Of a DNA stretch of 64,000 bases, positions 17,181-27,003 are shown piece after piece. The stretch is taken from NCBI RefSeq assembly GCF_019711195.1, contig NZ_CP081299.1:5676501-5740500 (forward strand), in the 5' to 3' direction. A program made the translations under genes and the position numbers. The stretch's first letter is position 1. Each line of letters opens with the position of its first letter. The notes beneath the pieces are model-generated. The model saw nothing but the letters and a program-made list of their open reading frames with translations. It did not search any database and was not told the DNA's origin. Source of the DNA: Dyadobacter sp. NIV53 (GTDB taxonomy: Bacteria > Bacteroidota > Bacteroidia > Cytophagales > Spirosomataceae).

Positions 17181-18197
17181 TTACCAGCCTGCTCCTTTGG
17201 TATTTGTTTTAATCCTGCAAAGATAACCGTCAACAGTGAGGTATAGGGTTGAACCATCATTTCCCCATGCACAGTTGGAAGTAAGTTCGCCCATTTCGAT
17301 TCTGCCCAATAGTTTTCCTTCGGGTGACAAAATTAGCAAACCGCCTGGTCCGGATGACCAGAGATTTCCATCCTTATCAATTTTAAAACCATCCGGCAAA
17401 CCCTGCAAACCGGCTTTTACCATATCGGTAGCATCATAAAGTAATTTTCCTTTCCCGATATTTCCATTTGCTGCAACCGGATAGGACATCCAGATCGCTT
17501 TTTCCGGATCGGACTGAGCAACATATAAAATTTTACCATTGGTACTAAAAGCCAAACCGTTTGGCCTGGTCAGATCTTTAATTTGTAAAGTGGTCTTGCC
17601 GTTTGATCCGATACGATACACGCCTAATTGCTGAAGCTCACGGGAAGGGTCGTCCTGTTTTTTGAGTAAACCATAAGGCGGATCAGTAAAATAATAATTC
17701 CCATTGACCGGATGCTGTACTACATCGTTTGGGCTATTAAGTCGTTTTCCTTCAAAATTATCACTCAATGTGACCTTGCCACCAACATTCATCGGCATAG
17801 CAGCAATGCGCCTGTCACCATGTTCACACGATATAAGCCTGCCTTTGTTATCAATTAATAATCCGTTACTTCCGCGCTCATCGCTGTAATCTCCCAGGCC
17901 GGTATAACCCGATGGCTGTAAAAAAACAGAAATCCCGTTCTTTTCTTCCCATTTATAAATCGTATTTTTTGGTACATCCGAAAAAAGCAGGTAACCATCT
18001 TCTTTATTCCAGACCGGCCCCTCGCTCCATTCGAATCCGGATGCAAGAACCTCAATTTTGGTTGTTTTAGGAAGGAGTTTTGCAAATGACGGATCTTCAT
18101 ATATGACCTTTCCCATAGTTGGGTAAGTTTTCTGGGCGGAAAGTAAACCAGGAAGAATTAATAGTAAACAGAAGAATATGATATGAATTGATTTCAT
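17181..18197 (-). CDS. SMP-30/gluconolactonase family secreted protein
   Basis: A 338-residue six-bladed propeller of the SMP-30/gluconolactonase/LRE type. It has a signal peptide (SIHIIFFCLLLILPGLLSAQ) and characteristic blades: FEWSEGPVW (metal Glu), RGSNGLLIDNKGRLISCEHG, NSPNDVV, LTRPNGLAFS and GLPDGFKIDKDGNLW. Such enzymes hydrolyse sugar lactones in the periplasm with a divalent metal. The start MKSIHI replaces an ATG five codons upstream. It is convergent with the lipoprotein gene. Sugar specificity cannot be told. Confidence 0.87.
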   Translation of the reverse strand: MKSIHIIFFCLLLILPGLLSAQKTYPTMGKVIYEDPSFAKLLPKTTKIEVLASGFEWSEGPVWNKEDGYLLFSDVPKNTIYKWEEKNGISVFLQPSGYTGLGDYSDERGSNGLLIDNKGRLISCEHGDRRIAAMPMNVGGKVTLSDNFEGKRLNSPNDVVQHPVNGNYYFTDPPYGLLKKQDDPSRELQQLGVYRIGSNGKTTLQIKDLTRPNGLAFSTNGKILYVAQSDPEKAIWMSYPVAANGNIGKGKLLYDATDMVKAGLQGLPDGFKIDKDGNLWSSGPGGLLILSPEGKLLGRIEMGELTSNCAWGNDGSTLYLTVDGYLCRIKTNTKGAGW

Positions 18198-18325
18198 TCT
18201 TAAATGGTCCAAAACAAAAATGAATTGCGGGAAACTGAGGTTTTATAAAAAAAGAATCGAGCCCCGTTATCTACTGTTTGTATCTGGCTTATCTCTCAAT
18301 TATGATTTGAAGGTTCTGATAAAAA

Positions 18326-19835
18326 TCAAGAAAATATTTGTGAAAGAATAATGCTTGAACAAGCAGGCATTTCAAATTCGGGTAGTATCTGATCGGGACT
18401 AAAATAGCTGGAAAATAAAACTTGATTAAAATGTTCTTTTTCCTGCGGAAGTGTAATGATTTTCACCCCGCTGCTTAAATTATGAATTATAAGTACTGAT
18501 TTTTCAGCATGAGGCCTTTCGTAGCTCAACAAATTTTCATCATTTAAATGTACTTCCAATAAATTAGGAGCAAGCATCTGGCTCAATGCAGGCTCTTTTT
18601 TTCGGAGAGCAATCAGCGATTTATAATGATTAAAAATGGATTCAGGTTCGTTTTTTTGAATTTCAAGTGGTATTACGTTTTGTTTGGTCGAAAATTCGGA
18701 ATGAAGCCAGCTCGTTGTTCCTGTGTCATTTTTATTGTCGGTCCACAAAAACGGTTCCCGTATATATGGATCGGGCTTGGTTCCGAGCATACCAATTTCT
18801 TCACCATAATATAGATAAGGCTGTCCCGGCAAAGTCAATAATATTGTTGCTGCCAGTTTTATTTTATTCCTGTTATTTGCTACTACACTTCCAATCCTGT
18901 CCTGGTCGTGGTTAGTGAGCATAATGGCATCAATAAACAGCGGATTATATTTGGCAAATAGCTCGTAGCTTTTAATCAGCTTTGAGATCAGATTCTCATC
19001 TTTTTCATGAACCAGGATCCGTTGCAGCGCAAAACTCAGGTCAAAGTGAAAAGTAGCATTCAGGTTTTTGAAATAAGGGGCAACTTCCTCTGTTTCTGCC
19101 CAGACTTCGCCTATAGTATAAGCACCAGGACGGGTTTCCTGTATTAATTCGCTAAAAAACTTCCAGAATTCAAGGCTCCATTCTTTTTCCCATTCCGGGA
19201 AAATATGCCTGGCGGCATCCAGCCGGAAGCCATCTACTCCTATGTCATTAAGCCAGAAACGGATCACTTTCTGGAGTTCAGCTTTTAATTCCTGTGAATG
19301 ATAGTTGAGATCGGGCATTGCATGAAAAAACAAGCCATAATATTTTTCAGGATCGTCGGCATTTTCATGCCAAGGATACACTTCCTGGGAATCATCCGAG
19401 GTCTGGCGTTTTTCGATACCAAGTTTTTCAATTTCCTGGGCAGTCATCCACCAATAGAAATTCCTGAATTTGTTGTCCGGGCTGTCACTCGCTTCAAGAA
19501 ACCAGGGATGCTGATTACTGGTGTGGTTTACGATAAGATCTATATATACTGCAATATCATGCTCATGCGCTTTTAGGAGTAATTCCCTGAAAATTTCTAT
19601 CGTTCCGAATTCCGGATCAATGCCGAAATAATCAGTGAGGTCATATTTATGATAACTTGGTGATGGATGTATAGGCGTAAGCCAGATCGCCTCAACGCCT
19701 AATTCCTGCAAGATAATCCAGTTTGGAAATAATGCCATTCAGATCCCCGATGCCATCGCCATCCGAATCACAAAATGAACGGACAAAGATCTCGTAGCAA
19801 ACTCTTGGAATATATTTTGGATTATCAGGTATCAT
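18326..19835 (-). pseudogene. GH13 alpha-amylase family protein (frameshifted)
   Basis: From the ATG at 19835 the frame reads MIPDNPKYIPRVCYEIFVRS and DSDGDGIGDLNGIISKLDYL, then needs removal of one base near 19710-19711 to continue QELGVEAIWLTPIHPSPS. All four GH13 conserved regions follow: DLIVNH, GFRLDAARH (nucleophile Asp), IGEVWAE (acid Glu) and LTNHDQ, then LYYGEEIGM. With no signal peptide it should act in the cytosol on malto-oligosaccharides or related glucosides. It follows maf by 26 bases, so they are co-transcribed. Length is normal once the shift is repaired, so a sequence error is likely. Confidence 0.82.
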
Positions 19836-19861
19836 TCAGAAAGCCAAAGTCTACAATAAAT

Positions 19862-20449
19862 TTATTTGGAAAACCGGGTCATGTATGGTTTAAGCATCTG
19901 GTAAACGACATGAACAGGAAGTCCCATAATGGAGTAAAACGAACCTTCGATTTTATCAATCCCAATCATTCCAATCCATTCCTGAATGCCATATGAACCC
20001 GCCTTATCGAATGGTTTATATTGCTCAATATAATGGTTTATTTCGGTTAACTCCAATTTGCGGAAAGAAACAAGTGCAACATCGGATAAGGTCGTTATGG
20101 TTTCATCTGCCAGCAAACTCACCGCTGTTATTACTTCGTGGGTAGTGCCTGACAGTAAATTCAGCATTCTGAGTGCATCTTCTTTATCTTTTGGCTTTCC
20201 TAATATATGGTTTTCCTTAATTACCACGGTATCAGCAGTCAAAACCAGTTTGTCGCCATGTGTTCCCTGAAACATTTCAGCTTTCCGGTGAGAAATATAA
20301 CCGGCAATTTCACCAGGCAGTAAATTTTCAGGATAAGTTTCATCCGTTGGCAGAACTTCAACAGCAAATGTAAACCCGGCTTTATTTAACAATTGTTTTC
20401 TTCTGGGAGAGTTAGATGCAAGTATAAGCGGTTTATTGAGGGAAAGCAT
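19862..20449 (-). CDS. Maf-like nucleoside triphosphate pyrophosphatase
   Basis: A 195-residue Maf protein, full length. The N-terminal signature LILASNSPRRKQLLNKAG is present, followed by SHRKAE, the catalytic LTADTVV (general-base Asp), GKPKDKEDALRML and the C-terminal PFDKAGSYGIQEW and GSFYSIMGLP. The family hydrolyses non-canonical dTTP/UTP-like nucleotides and affects septum formation. First gene of a pair with the GH13 gene; upstream it faces MarR. Confidence 0.92.
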   Translation of the reverse strand: MLSLNKPLILASNSPRRKQLLNKAGFTFAVEVLPTDETYPENLLPGEIAGYISHRKAEMFQGTHGDKLVLTADTVVIKENHILGKPKDKEDALRMLNLLSGTTHEVITAVSLLADETITTLSDVALVSFRKLELTEINHYIEQYKPFDKAGSYGIQEWIGMIGIDKIEGSFYSIMGLPVHVVYQMLKPYMTRFSK

Positions 20450-20563
20450 GTGAATAATTTAATTGGAAAAATATTTTACTGAGCGATGAACTATTAATAG
20501 ACAAATATATGTTACTACATTAAATGTATATACATGTGTATTGCATTCTTAACGATCAAGGCT

Positions 20564-21027
20564 ATGTCTATTGAAACTGATATTAAACAAAAAAATTTCG
20601 AAGCCCTTACCAGAGGCTCGCTATCAATTTGGTTTATACCAGCAATTGGATTCAGTATAAACAAATGGAGCTTTTCCGGGAACATGATTTAACGCTTCAG
20701 CAATACAATGTGCTTCGCATTTTAAGAGGGCAGCAATCCAATGCAATTAAGGTAAGTGATATTGCGGAGCGAATGCTCGATAAAAATTCAAATACTTCCC
20801 GGCTGGTTGATAAGTTACTCGTAAAAGGTTTGGCAGAACGCACTTCCTGTCCGAGTGACCGCCGTGCCGTAGATGTGATTATTACAGAACATGGATTGGA
20901 TCTTCTGGCGAAAATTGATCCGTTACTCGAAGAATGGGAAAACAAGATGAGTGCTACTATTACTCCCGAAGAAGCAGAAAGCATAAGCGCATTGCTTGAC
21001 AAGATGCGTAAGTCAGATAACAATTAA
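20564..21027 (+). pseudogene. MarR family transcriptional regulator (frameshifted)
   Basis: From the ATG at 20564 the frame begins MSIETDIKQK, then breaks in a seven-A run at 20589-20595. Adding one A restores FRSPYQRLAINLVYTSNWIQ and joins the remaining winged-helix protein: QQYNVLRILRG, VSDIAERMLDKNSNTSRLVD and the wing SDRRAVDVIITEHG. The whole is about 154 residues, the usual MarR length. It precedes a YceI-like gene on the same strand by 45 bases, the common pairing in Bacteroidota, and is likely its regulator. A TTG-started shorter product is possible but would lack the dimerisation helix. Confidence 0.82.
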
Positions 21028-21072
21028 TTCAATAAACAATAATAATAAATACAAACAATCAATTTAATTAGA

Positions 21073-21695
21073 ATGAAAACTACAATGAAATCTCTTAAAT
21101 CTATTTTTGTTGCATCTCTTGCGGTTGCACTTTTTGTTTCTTCTGCTGCGTCGGCTGAGGATGGAAAAAAAGCAACTACTTTAAAAGTAAATGCTTCTAA
21201 AAGTGAATTGACATGGCTTGGTAAAAAAGTTACAGGTGAACATACTGGTAAAATTTCCCTGAAAGAAGGTACAATGGTTTTGGATGGAGCTAAACTTAGC
21301 GGTGGTAAATTGGTAGCCGACTTGTCAAGCATCACTTGTACTGACCTTACGGATAAATCTTACAACGAAAAATTAATCGGTCACTTGAAATCAGAAGATT
21401 TTTCTCTACTGAAAAATTCCCGACTGCTACTTTCGTAATTACAAAAGCAACTGTAAAAAGCCCGGGTTTATATGATGTAACCGGAGATCTTACGATCAAA
21501 GGAATTACAAAACCTGTAACGCTTCCTGTAACAGTAACTGCTACTTCAACAGGTGCCGAAGCAACTGGTAAATTGGTAGTTGACCGTTCTAAATATGATA
21601 TCAAATACAATTCTAAATCATTTTTTGAAGGTCTTGGAGACAAAATGATCCACGACGATTTCACAATTGATTTCAAATTGGTTGCAGCAAAATAA
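21073..21695 (+). pseudogene. YceI-like family periplasmic protein (frameshifted)
   Basis: The N-terminus is a signal peptide (SIFVASLAVALFVSSAASA). The YceI lipocalin-like domain starts LKVNASKSELTWLGKKVTGE. The frame breaks at the five-T run 21399-21403; with one more T it reads KSEDFFSTEKFPTATFVITK and continues to DVTGDLTIKGITKPVTLPVT and SKYDIKYNSKSF before the stop at 21693. YceI proteins bind long isoprenoid or amide lipids in the periplasm. It is probably co-regulated with the MarR gene just upstream. A terminator follows. Confidence 0.84.
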
Positions 21696-21729
21696 TTAAT
21701 TGCTGATTCTATATCTGGGATAAATAAAG

Positions 21730-21762
21730 TGCCTGCCGAACGAAAGTTTGACAGGCATTTTA
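21730..21762 (+). terminator. Terminator after the YceI gene
   Basis: TGCCTG and CAGGCA form a stem across a 16-base loop, followed by TTTTATTG. Confidence 0.55.
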
Positions 21763-21795
21763 TTGTTGTAGGTCGATAGCGCGAACTTCAGGCTA

Positions 21796-22236
21796 TCAAA
21801 CTCCATAAACCGGAAAGTCATCCATATAATGAACCTGACCATCAATTGCCTGAAAACAATAATGGCTCATTCCATTTGTCGCAGCAAGATAAGTGGGGCG
21901 TAATGTGAAATTATAACGGCTTATTTGTGCAAGTGCAGCTTCGCCTATTTTTATAAAAGGAGCCTTACATTCTACGAGTAAAAATGGTGATCCATCAGTT
22001 GCCAAAACCATAATATCTGTTCTTTTTGCCAGCTTATTATAGCGCATTCCGGTTTCTATGGCAAACAGGGACTTTGGATATTTGTATTGGGTTATCAATA
22101 AATGTATAAAGTGCTGGCGTACCCACTCTTCCGGCGTAAGCGAAACGTATTTCTTACGTATAATATCAAAAATATATGGTTTCCCGTTTACGTGCTTAAC
22201 TTTGTAATCAAACGCGGGGAGATTTAATGGTTCCAT
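21796..22236 (-). CDS. Type I restriction HsdR N-terminal-domain protein (stand-alone)
   Basis: A 146-residue protein corresponding to the HSDR_N_2 domain only. The PD-(D/E)xK nuclease elements are visible: YPKSLFAIETGM, RTDIMVLATDGSPFLLVECK (Asp, then ExK) and IGEAALAQISRYN. There is no helicase or methylase gene nearby, so it is not a full restriction system; stand-alone copies are common in Bacteroidota. A nuclease activity is possible but unproven. It is divergent from the AMP nucleosidase gene. Confidence 0.8.
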   Translation of the reverse strand: MEPLNLPAFDYKVKHVNGKPYIFDIIRKKYVSLTPEEWVRQHFIHLLITQYKYPKSLFAIETGMRYNKLAKRTDIMVLATDGSPFLLVECKAPFIKIGEAALAQISRYNFTLRPTYLAATNGMSHYCFQAIDGQVHYMDDFPVYGV

Positions 22237-22300
22237 CGACGAAGATAAGTGATTGTAAAAGAAAACATCATAGCAAACAAACCAATAATATTTTGAAATT

Positions 22301-23074
22301 ATGACGACAAAAGAGCAAATCGTTGAGAACTGGCTTCCCCGTTACACTGGTACGCCCATGGAAGAATTTGGGAAATATATCCTTCTTACCAATTTTGGGA
22401 ATTACGTAACAATGTTTGCAGAAAAGTTTGGAGTACCGGTAAAAGGGCAGGGGCGTGCTATGCAAACTGCTACTGCAAAGGATATTACTATTGTTAATTT
22501 TGGGATGGGAAGTCCTATGGCTGCTACGGTAATGGATTTGTTGTCTGCCATCAACCCCAAAGCCGTATTGTTTTTAGGTAAATGCGGCGGCCTTAAGAAA
22601 ACTCAGGTAGGGGATCTTATACTTCCAATTGCGGCTATTAGAGGAGAAGGTACCAGTGATGATTATATGCCTGCAGAAATTCCTGCACTTCCCTCTTTTC
22701 GTTTGCAAAGTACCGTTTCTGCAAGTATAGCCAAGCACAAACTGGATTACTGGACAGGTACAGTTTATACCACGAACAGAAGAATTTGGGAGCACGACGA
22801 TACTTTTAAGGAATATCTGCGTGAAATAAGAGCTATTGCTATTGATATGGAAACGGCCACTATTTTCATTGTGGGTTTTGCGAATGCTATTCCGCACGGA
22901 GCTTTGCTGCTTGTATCGGACAATCCATTGGTACCGGAAGGTGTAAAGACAGAGGAAAGCGATAAAAAAGTGACAAATAATTTTGTCAAAACACATTTGG
23001 AAATTGGCATTGAAGCACTAACGGAACTAGCCAGATCAGGGGAATCGGTAAAACACCTTAGATTTGAAAGTTAG
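22301..23074 (+). CDS. amn: AMP nucleosidase
   Basis: A 257-residue phosphorylase-fold protein. It shows ITIVNFGMGSPMAATVMDLL, PKAVLFLGKCGGLKKTQVGD and the C-terminal IAIDMETATIFIVGF purine-binding segment, followed by HGALLLVSDNPLVPEGVKTE. This matches the short Bacteroidota AMP nucleosidase lacking the E. coli N-terminal domain; it splits AMP into adenine and ribose 5-phosphate. The gene starts 64 bases from the divergent HsdR_N gene. A purine-nucleoside phosphorylase-type role is the main alternative. Confidence 0.83.
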   Translation: MTTKEQIVENWLPRYTGTPMEEFGKYILLTNFGNYVTMFAEKFGVPVKGQGRAMQTATAKDITIVNFGMGSPMAATVMDLLSAINPKAVLFLGKCGGLKKTQVGDLILPIAAIRGEGTSDDYMPAEIPALPSFRLQSTVSASIAKHKLDYWTGTVYTTNRRIWEHDDTFKEYLREIRAIAIDMETATIFIVGFANAIPHGALLLVSDNPLVPEGVKTEESDKKVTNNFVKTHLEIGIEALTELARSGESVKHLRFES

Positions 23075-23128
23075 GAAATCAGGACTGATATGTCCTGAAA
23101 TATTTTAGGATCAGATAAAAATGAAATA

Positions 23129-23504
23129 ATGGAAGAGAGATCTCTTTATGAAAGAATAGGCGGGGATGAGGCCTTGAAATTACTTACTGACCGGTTTTAC
23201 GATCTGGTTTTTGAGCATGAGTTAATTTCACGGCTTTTTAAAAGTGATAAAAACGAGATCAGGGAAAAGCAGCGTTTGTTCCTCACTCAATTTCTGGGAG
23301 GGCCGCAACTTTATTCCGAAGTACATGGCCATCCGATGATGCGCGCCAGACATATGCCGCATGTCATTACTGAGGACGATGCCGTAGCATGGCTGCAGTG
23401 TATGTCAGCGGCAGTAGGCGAATTGCCTATTGACAAAGAACTCAAAGGACGAATTATTTGACCGATTTCCACGAACTGCATTTTTTATGGTAAATCACGA
23501 CTGA
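23129..23504 (+). pseudogene. Truncated hemoglobin, group II type (frameshifted at 3' end)
   Basis: The N-terminal 108 residues read as a trHb: LYERIGGDEALKLLTDRFYD (B10 Tyr), the proximal-His segment MMRARHMPHVI and AVAWLQCM with the group II G8 Trp. The frame then stops early after KGRII. Removing one T from the TTT at 23457-23459 yields DRFPRTAFFMVNHD and a stop at 23502, giving the usual 124 residues. It would bind heme and O2/NO. The stop codon lies inside the terminator stem. Confidence 0.82.
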
Positions 23505-23530
23505 TCTTCTCCTATTTCAGTCGTTTTCTT
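23497..23530 (+). terminator. Terminator after the truncated hemoglobin gene
   Basis: ACGACTGA pairs perfectly with TCAGTCGT around a 12-base loop and is followed by TTTTCTTTC. The left arm contains the repaired stop codon. Confidence 0.65.
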
Positions 23531-23665
23531 TCTAAAATTAAAAAATTAAGATGATTTGTTAAATTAATTGATTTAGAATTAATCTAAATCCTCGAAAATG
23601 CGTTATATTGCAGCATAAGGAAAAATATAAGCATTGTTTCAAAAAATATAATTTTTAAGATAGAT

Positions 23666-23815
23666 ATGGATGTTGTCTTGGTAACAGTACTGCAATTATT
23701 TATAGGGGTTGTCCTGGTAATAGCATTACTCATAACGGCAATAGTATTCGCCCCGGTTCATTTAATGCGCATGCTTTCAAGCGGTATTTTGCAGCCCCAA
23801 AGCGTCAGGTTTTAA
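23666..23815 (+). CDS. Small single-pass membrane protein
   Basis: A 49-residue ORF starting MDVVLVTVLQLFIGVVLVIA, with one long hydrophobic helix followed by a short tail (PVHLMRMLSSGILQPQSVRF). The composition is membrane-like from start to stop. It sits between the hemoglobin terminator and the CCA-enzyme promoter. No family is recognised. A similar-sized single-helix ORF lies near 50.2 kb. Confidence 0.45.
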   Translation: MDVVLVTVLQLFIGVVLVIALLITAIVFAPVHLMRMLSSGILQPQSVRF

Positions 23816-23868
23816 ATCAAATTCTTTCTTCATTTGCTGCCTGGATATCGTAAAGGACGAGAATTTCT

Positions 23869-23876
23869 TACCTTTG
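23869..23876 (+). promoter_or_regulatory. -7 element giving a very short or leaderless mRNA
   Basis: TACCTTTG matches the TAnnTTTG -7 consensus and ends four bases before the ATG of the CCA-adding enzyme. If used, transcription would start at or next to the start codon. Confidence 0.45.
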
Positions 23877-23880
23877 CGGC

Positions 23881-25324
23881 ATGAATTTTAAAGAGCAGTT
23901 AATCCGTTATCCTATTCTCGAACTTGTTGCCAGTGCTTCGGCAGAGCTTGGAGTGGATGCGTATATCATAGGCGGGTTCGTCCGCGATCTTATATTAAAA
24001 CGGGAAAGTAAGGATATTGACATTGTTTCAATAGGTAGTGGAATTGAGCTGGCCGAGCTGGTAGCGTCGCGGCTTGGGCCGGATGTACATGTGAGTATTT
24101 ACAAAACTTTCGGAACCGCACAGATCCGTCAGGGAGATTTGGAAATAGAATTCGTTGGAGCCAGAAAAGAATCTTATCGATCAGATTCGCGTAAACCAGC
24201 GGTTGAGGACGGAACTTTACAGGATGATCAGAACAGGCGTGATTTTACCATTAATGCAATGGGGATCAGCCTGCATAAAAAAACCTTTGGGGACCTTGTT
24301 GATCCTTTCGAGGGCGTCAGGGATATTAGAAAAAAAATAATACGTACGCCACTGTCTCCTGATATTACTTTCTCCGACGACCCGCTTCGCATGATGCGTG
24401 CCATACGGTTTGCTTCCCAGCTTAATTTTGATATTGAGGCCGATACTTTTGATGCTATTATCAAAATGAAGGAGCGTATCGGAATCGTTTCAGCAGAACG
24501 GATTTCTGATGAAATGAACAAAATAATACTTTCACCAACACCATCATACGGGTTTAAACTATTATATCACGCCGGGCTCCTGGCCATTATATTCCCTGAA
24601 ATGGTGGATTTGCAGGGTGTGGAAAATATAGATGGGAAAGGGCATAAGGATAATTTTTATCATACTTTACAGGTGCTGGATAATGTATCTCAGCATACCA
24701 GTGATCTTTGGCTGAGATGGGCTGCCATACTACACGACATTGCAAAACCGGCTACTAAAAAATTCGATAAAAAAGTAGGCTGGTCATTTCATAATCATGA
24801 GGAAGTTGGGGCACGTATGGTTCCGGTTCTTTTTCAGAAGGATGAAACTTCCGTTAAATGAGAAAATGAAGTTTGTCCAGAAACTGGTTCGTCTGCATTT
24901 GCGTCCGATCGTATTGTCGAAGGAGCAAATTACGGATGCCGCAATGAGGCGTTTGCTGGTAGAAGCAGGAGAAGATATTGAAGCCCTGATGAAACTTTGC
25001 CGCGCTGATATTACTTCTAAAAATCCTGATAAAGTAAAACGCTTTCTCCACAATTTTGATTTGGTTGAACAAAAACTGAAAGATCTGGAAGAAAGGGATA
25101 AACTAAGAAATTTTCAACCAGTGATTACCGGTGAAATTATCATCAAAACCTTCGGCTTAAAACCGTCGCGGGAGGTAGGTGTAATGAAAGAATTGATCAG
25201 AGAGGCTATTCTGGAAGGAATTATTCCGAATGAGCTTGAACCAGCTTACGATTTTATGATTAAAGAAGGCCAGAAAATAGGTCTTAACGTTGCTGATGTA
25301 AACACAAATGAAATTCCGGAATAA
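23881..25324 (+). pseudogene. CCA tRNA nucleotidyltransferase / HD domain protein (frameshifted)
   Basis: The N-terminal nucleotidyltransferase has AYIIGGFVRDLILKRESKDI (the GGxVRD and DxD metal motifs), RRDFTINAMG and DDPLRMMRAIRFA. An HD domain follows (WAAILHDIAKPATKKF, FHNHEEVGARM). The frame breaks at a five-T run, 24830-24834; removing one T gives VPVLFRRMKLPLNEK and reads on to the C-terminal tail ending VNTNEIPE, about 480 residues in all. It adds CCA to tRNA 3' ends and is normally needed for growth, so a sequencing error is more likely than inactivation. Confidence 0.87.
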
Positions 25325-25335
25325 TTTACCGGGCA

Positions 25336-25365
25336 TTGTTGTTCATGATGTTTTGAATACTTTTG
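25336..25365 (+). promoter_or_regulatory. Promoter of the small membrane protein gene
   Basis: TTG followed 19 bases later by TACTTTTG, close to the Bacteroidota TTTG/TAnnTTTG pattern, about 40 bases before the ATG. Confidence 0.45.
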
Positions 25366-25405
25366 CCTTAAAAATAAAGAATATTTCTCCTCACTACATA
25401 TTTTA

Positions 25406-25606
25406 ATGGAAGCTACACGTTTCAGACGCTTTTTTGGTGCACTTCTTACCCTTTTAGGAATAGCGGTTTTACTTTTTGCCTGCGTTGCTTTTTTATCCGA
25501 TAAGCCGGTATTAGGCCTTACAGTCAGCAAATGGGAATCAGTTGTTCCGTTTTTGGTAGGAACCGTTTTTCTTTTGACAGGCGTAAACCTGGTGAGCAGA
25601 AGCTAA
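25406..25606 (+). CDS. Small two-helix membrane protein
   Basis: A 66-residue protein with two hydrophobic helices: FFGALLTLLGIAVLLFACVA and SVVPFLVGTVFLLTGVNLV, joined by a short polar loop. No recognised family. It has a plausible promoter of its own and its stop codon overlaps the stop of the convergent DUF2851 gene by two bases. Confidence 0.65.
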   Translation: MEATRFRRFFGALLTLLGIAVLLFACVAFLSDKPVLGLTVSKWESVVPFLVGTVFLLTGVNLVSRS

Positions 25607-26913
25607 ACCGGTCGGACCAAAGTTGCTCCTACAATACATTCCAGGCATTTGTGCTGGGTGCAATAATGGTTATACCATTCTATGAGCGATTGCGAATCGG
25701 CTGCGGTTTTTACATGCATATCAAGTAATTCCCATTCTCTTGTGATCCGGTTATTTTCTGCTGGTATTTCTGAAAGCCATTTTATAGCCTTATCCTGCAT
25801 TTCAGGTTGCTGGCGGTGTTTTGAATAGGCTACCATTAATGGAATTGCTGCATTGATAATCAACAAATTTGCTGCATCTTTTCCCATGGACGGAACCTTG
25901 GATTTAGACAATTTGCCTAATTGGAAATGTGTACTCCAGTAATCAGATTGTTTTAAATTAAATAAGGAATATAATTCCTCAATATGATCAGCAGAAGTTA
26001 ACGAAGAAAAGATTCCGGCGCTTTTGCTGATCAAAACGGCCAGTTGTGCAAGACGTATTGTAGGAAACCCTGCCGGGCGAAGTCGTAAAAATTTCCATTC
26101 CTGAACGCTCATTGGAATATTTGACAGACGGTATTTTGAAGAAAGAAACAAATATTCCCTGCGGAGTTCTCTGATATAAACATATTCATGAGAAGATTTA
26201 TCGATGCCTTCCAGATCTTGTAATTCTGGTAACAAGCCTGCACAGCCAAACAGTAGTGCTTCAATTTGTATAGGGCTGTTCCTGTGTTTTTGAAGGATTT
26301 TTAATGGAACAAGCTGGCTTAATCTTAAAAATGCGGGATCATTGAGTTTAAAACCAAAATGCTGAGAAAGCCATTGATAAGCTGTTTCTTCCCAGTCCTG
26401 CTGATTTGCTTTTAAAAGATTCATAACCTGCGACGCTTTTTTATCCAGGCGTTCGAGCAGGACACGATCCATCATTGAATATTTTTGCAGGTCATTTACA
26501 CTTTCAAAACTTTTACTGCATGGAATTTCTTCTTTTTCATGCAAAAGGTAGCCATAACGCTCTATTACAGATAATTTTACCAGCCCTTTTAGTGTCAGTG
26601 TTGGTAGCAAAGTGCCGTCTTTCCGTAATACTGGTTTGTCGTTTTCCCAGACAACATGTAAAACAACACTTTCGTAGGACAAGTCCGTTTCGTGATTATG
26701 CTGAAACCAATCGGAAGATTTGACATGGATCTCAACACAACCAGCCCAGTCCACTCCGTCAATCTGAACACGGACTTCGGAAAAATCAGGGCCGGCGTTG
26801 TTGTTCAGATAACCTGTTCTTAAAACTGATAATCGGGCTCCTTCGTCCGTAAGCATATTTTCAGTCTCAAAATATTGAAACCGCCAGATAAAACTTAATA
26901 TATCTTCATTCAT
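25603..26913 (-). CDS. DUF2851 family protein
   Basis: A protein of about 436 residues starting MNEDILSFIWRFQYFE, a typical DUF2851 start; an ATG 30 codons upstream adds unrelated residues. Family landmarks are LRTGYLNNNAGPDFSEVRVQ, GCVEIHVKSSDWFQHNH and SVVLHVVWENDKPV, near-universal in Bacteroidota. The NAGPDF and EIHVKSSDW region resembles a nuclease-like fold, but no activity is established. No signal peptide. It overlaps the convergent small membrane-protein gene at the stop codons. Confidence 0.87.
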   Translation of the reverse strand: MNEDILSFIWRFQYFETENMLTDEGARLSVLRTGYLNNNAGPDFSEVRVQIDGVDWAGCVEIHVKSSDWFQHNHETDLSYESVVLHVVWENDKPVLRKDGTLLPTLTLKGLVKLSVIERYGYLLHEKEEIPCSKSFESVNDLQKYSMMDRVLLERLDKKASQVMNLLKANQQDWEETAYQWLSQHFGFKLNDPAFLRLSQLVPLKILQKHRNSPIQIEALLFGCAGLLPELQDLEGIDKSSHEYVYIRELRREYLFLSSKYRLSNIPMSVQEWKFLRLRPAGFPTIRLAQLAVLISKSAGIFSSLTSADHIEELYSLFNLKQSDYWSTHFQLGKLSKSKVPSMGKDAANLLIINAAIPLMVAYSKHRQQPEMQDKAIKWLSEIPAENNRITREWELLDMHVKTAADSQSLIEWYNHYCTQHKCLECIVGATLVRPV

Positions 26914-27003
26914 AGAATTTAAAAAACGAATTGAGAAGACAGCCTGACCGGAATGTTGATCACATATTAACACGTGTCGTTCGTTTCGGATGTTGAGACG
27001 CAA

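Noticed and set aside
18626..19576. Plus-strand frames within the GH13 gene
   Set aside because: They lie opposite the conserved GH13 motifs and are shadows of that gene.
21796..22236. Type I restriction-modification system
   Set aside because: Only an HsdR N-terminal-type domain is present; no helicase part, HsdM or HsdS gene lies close by.
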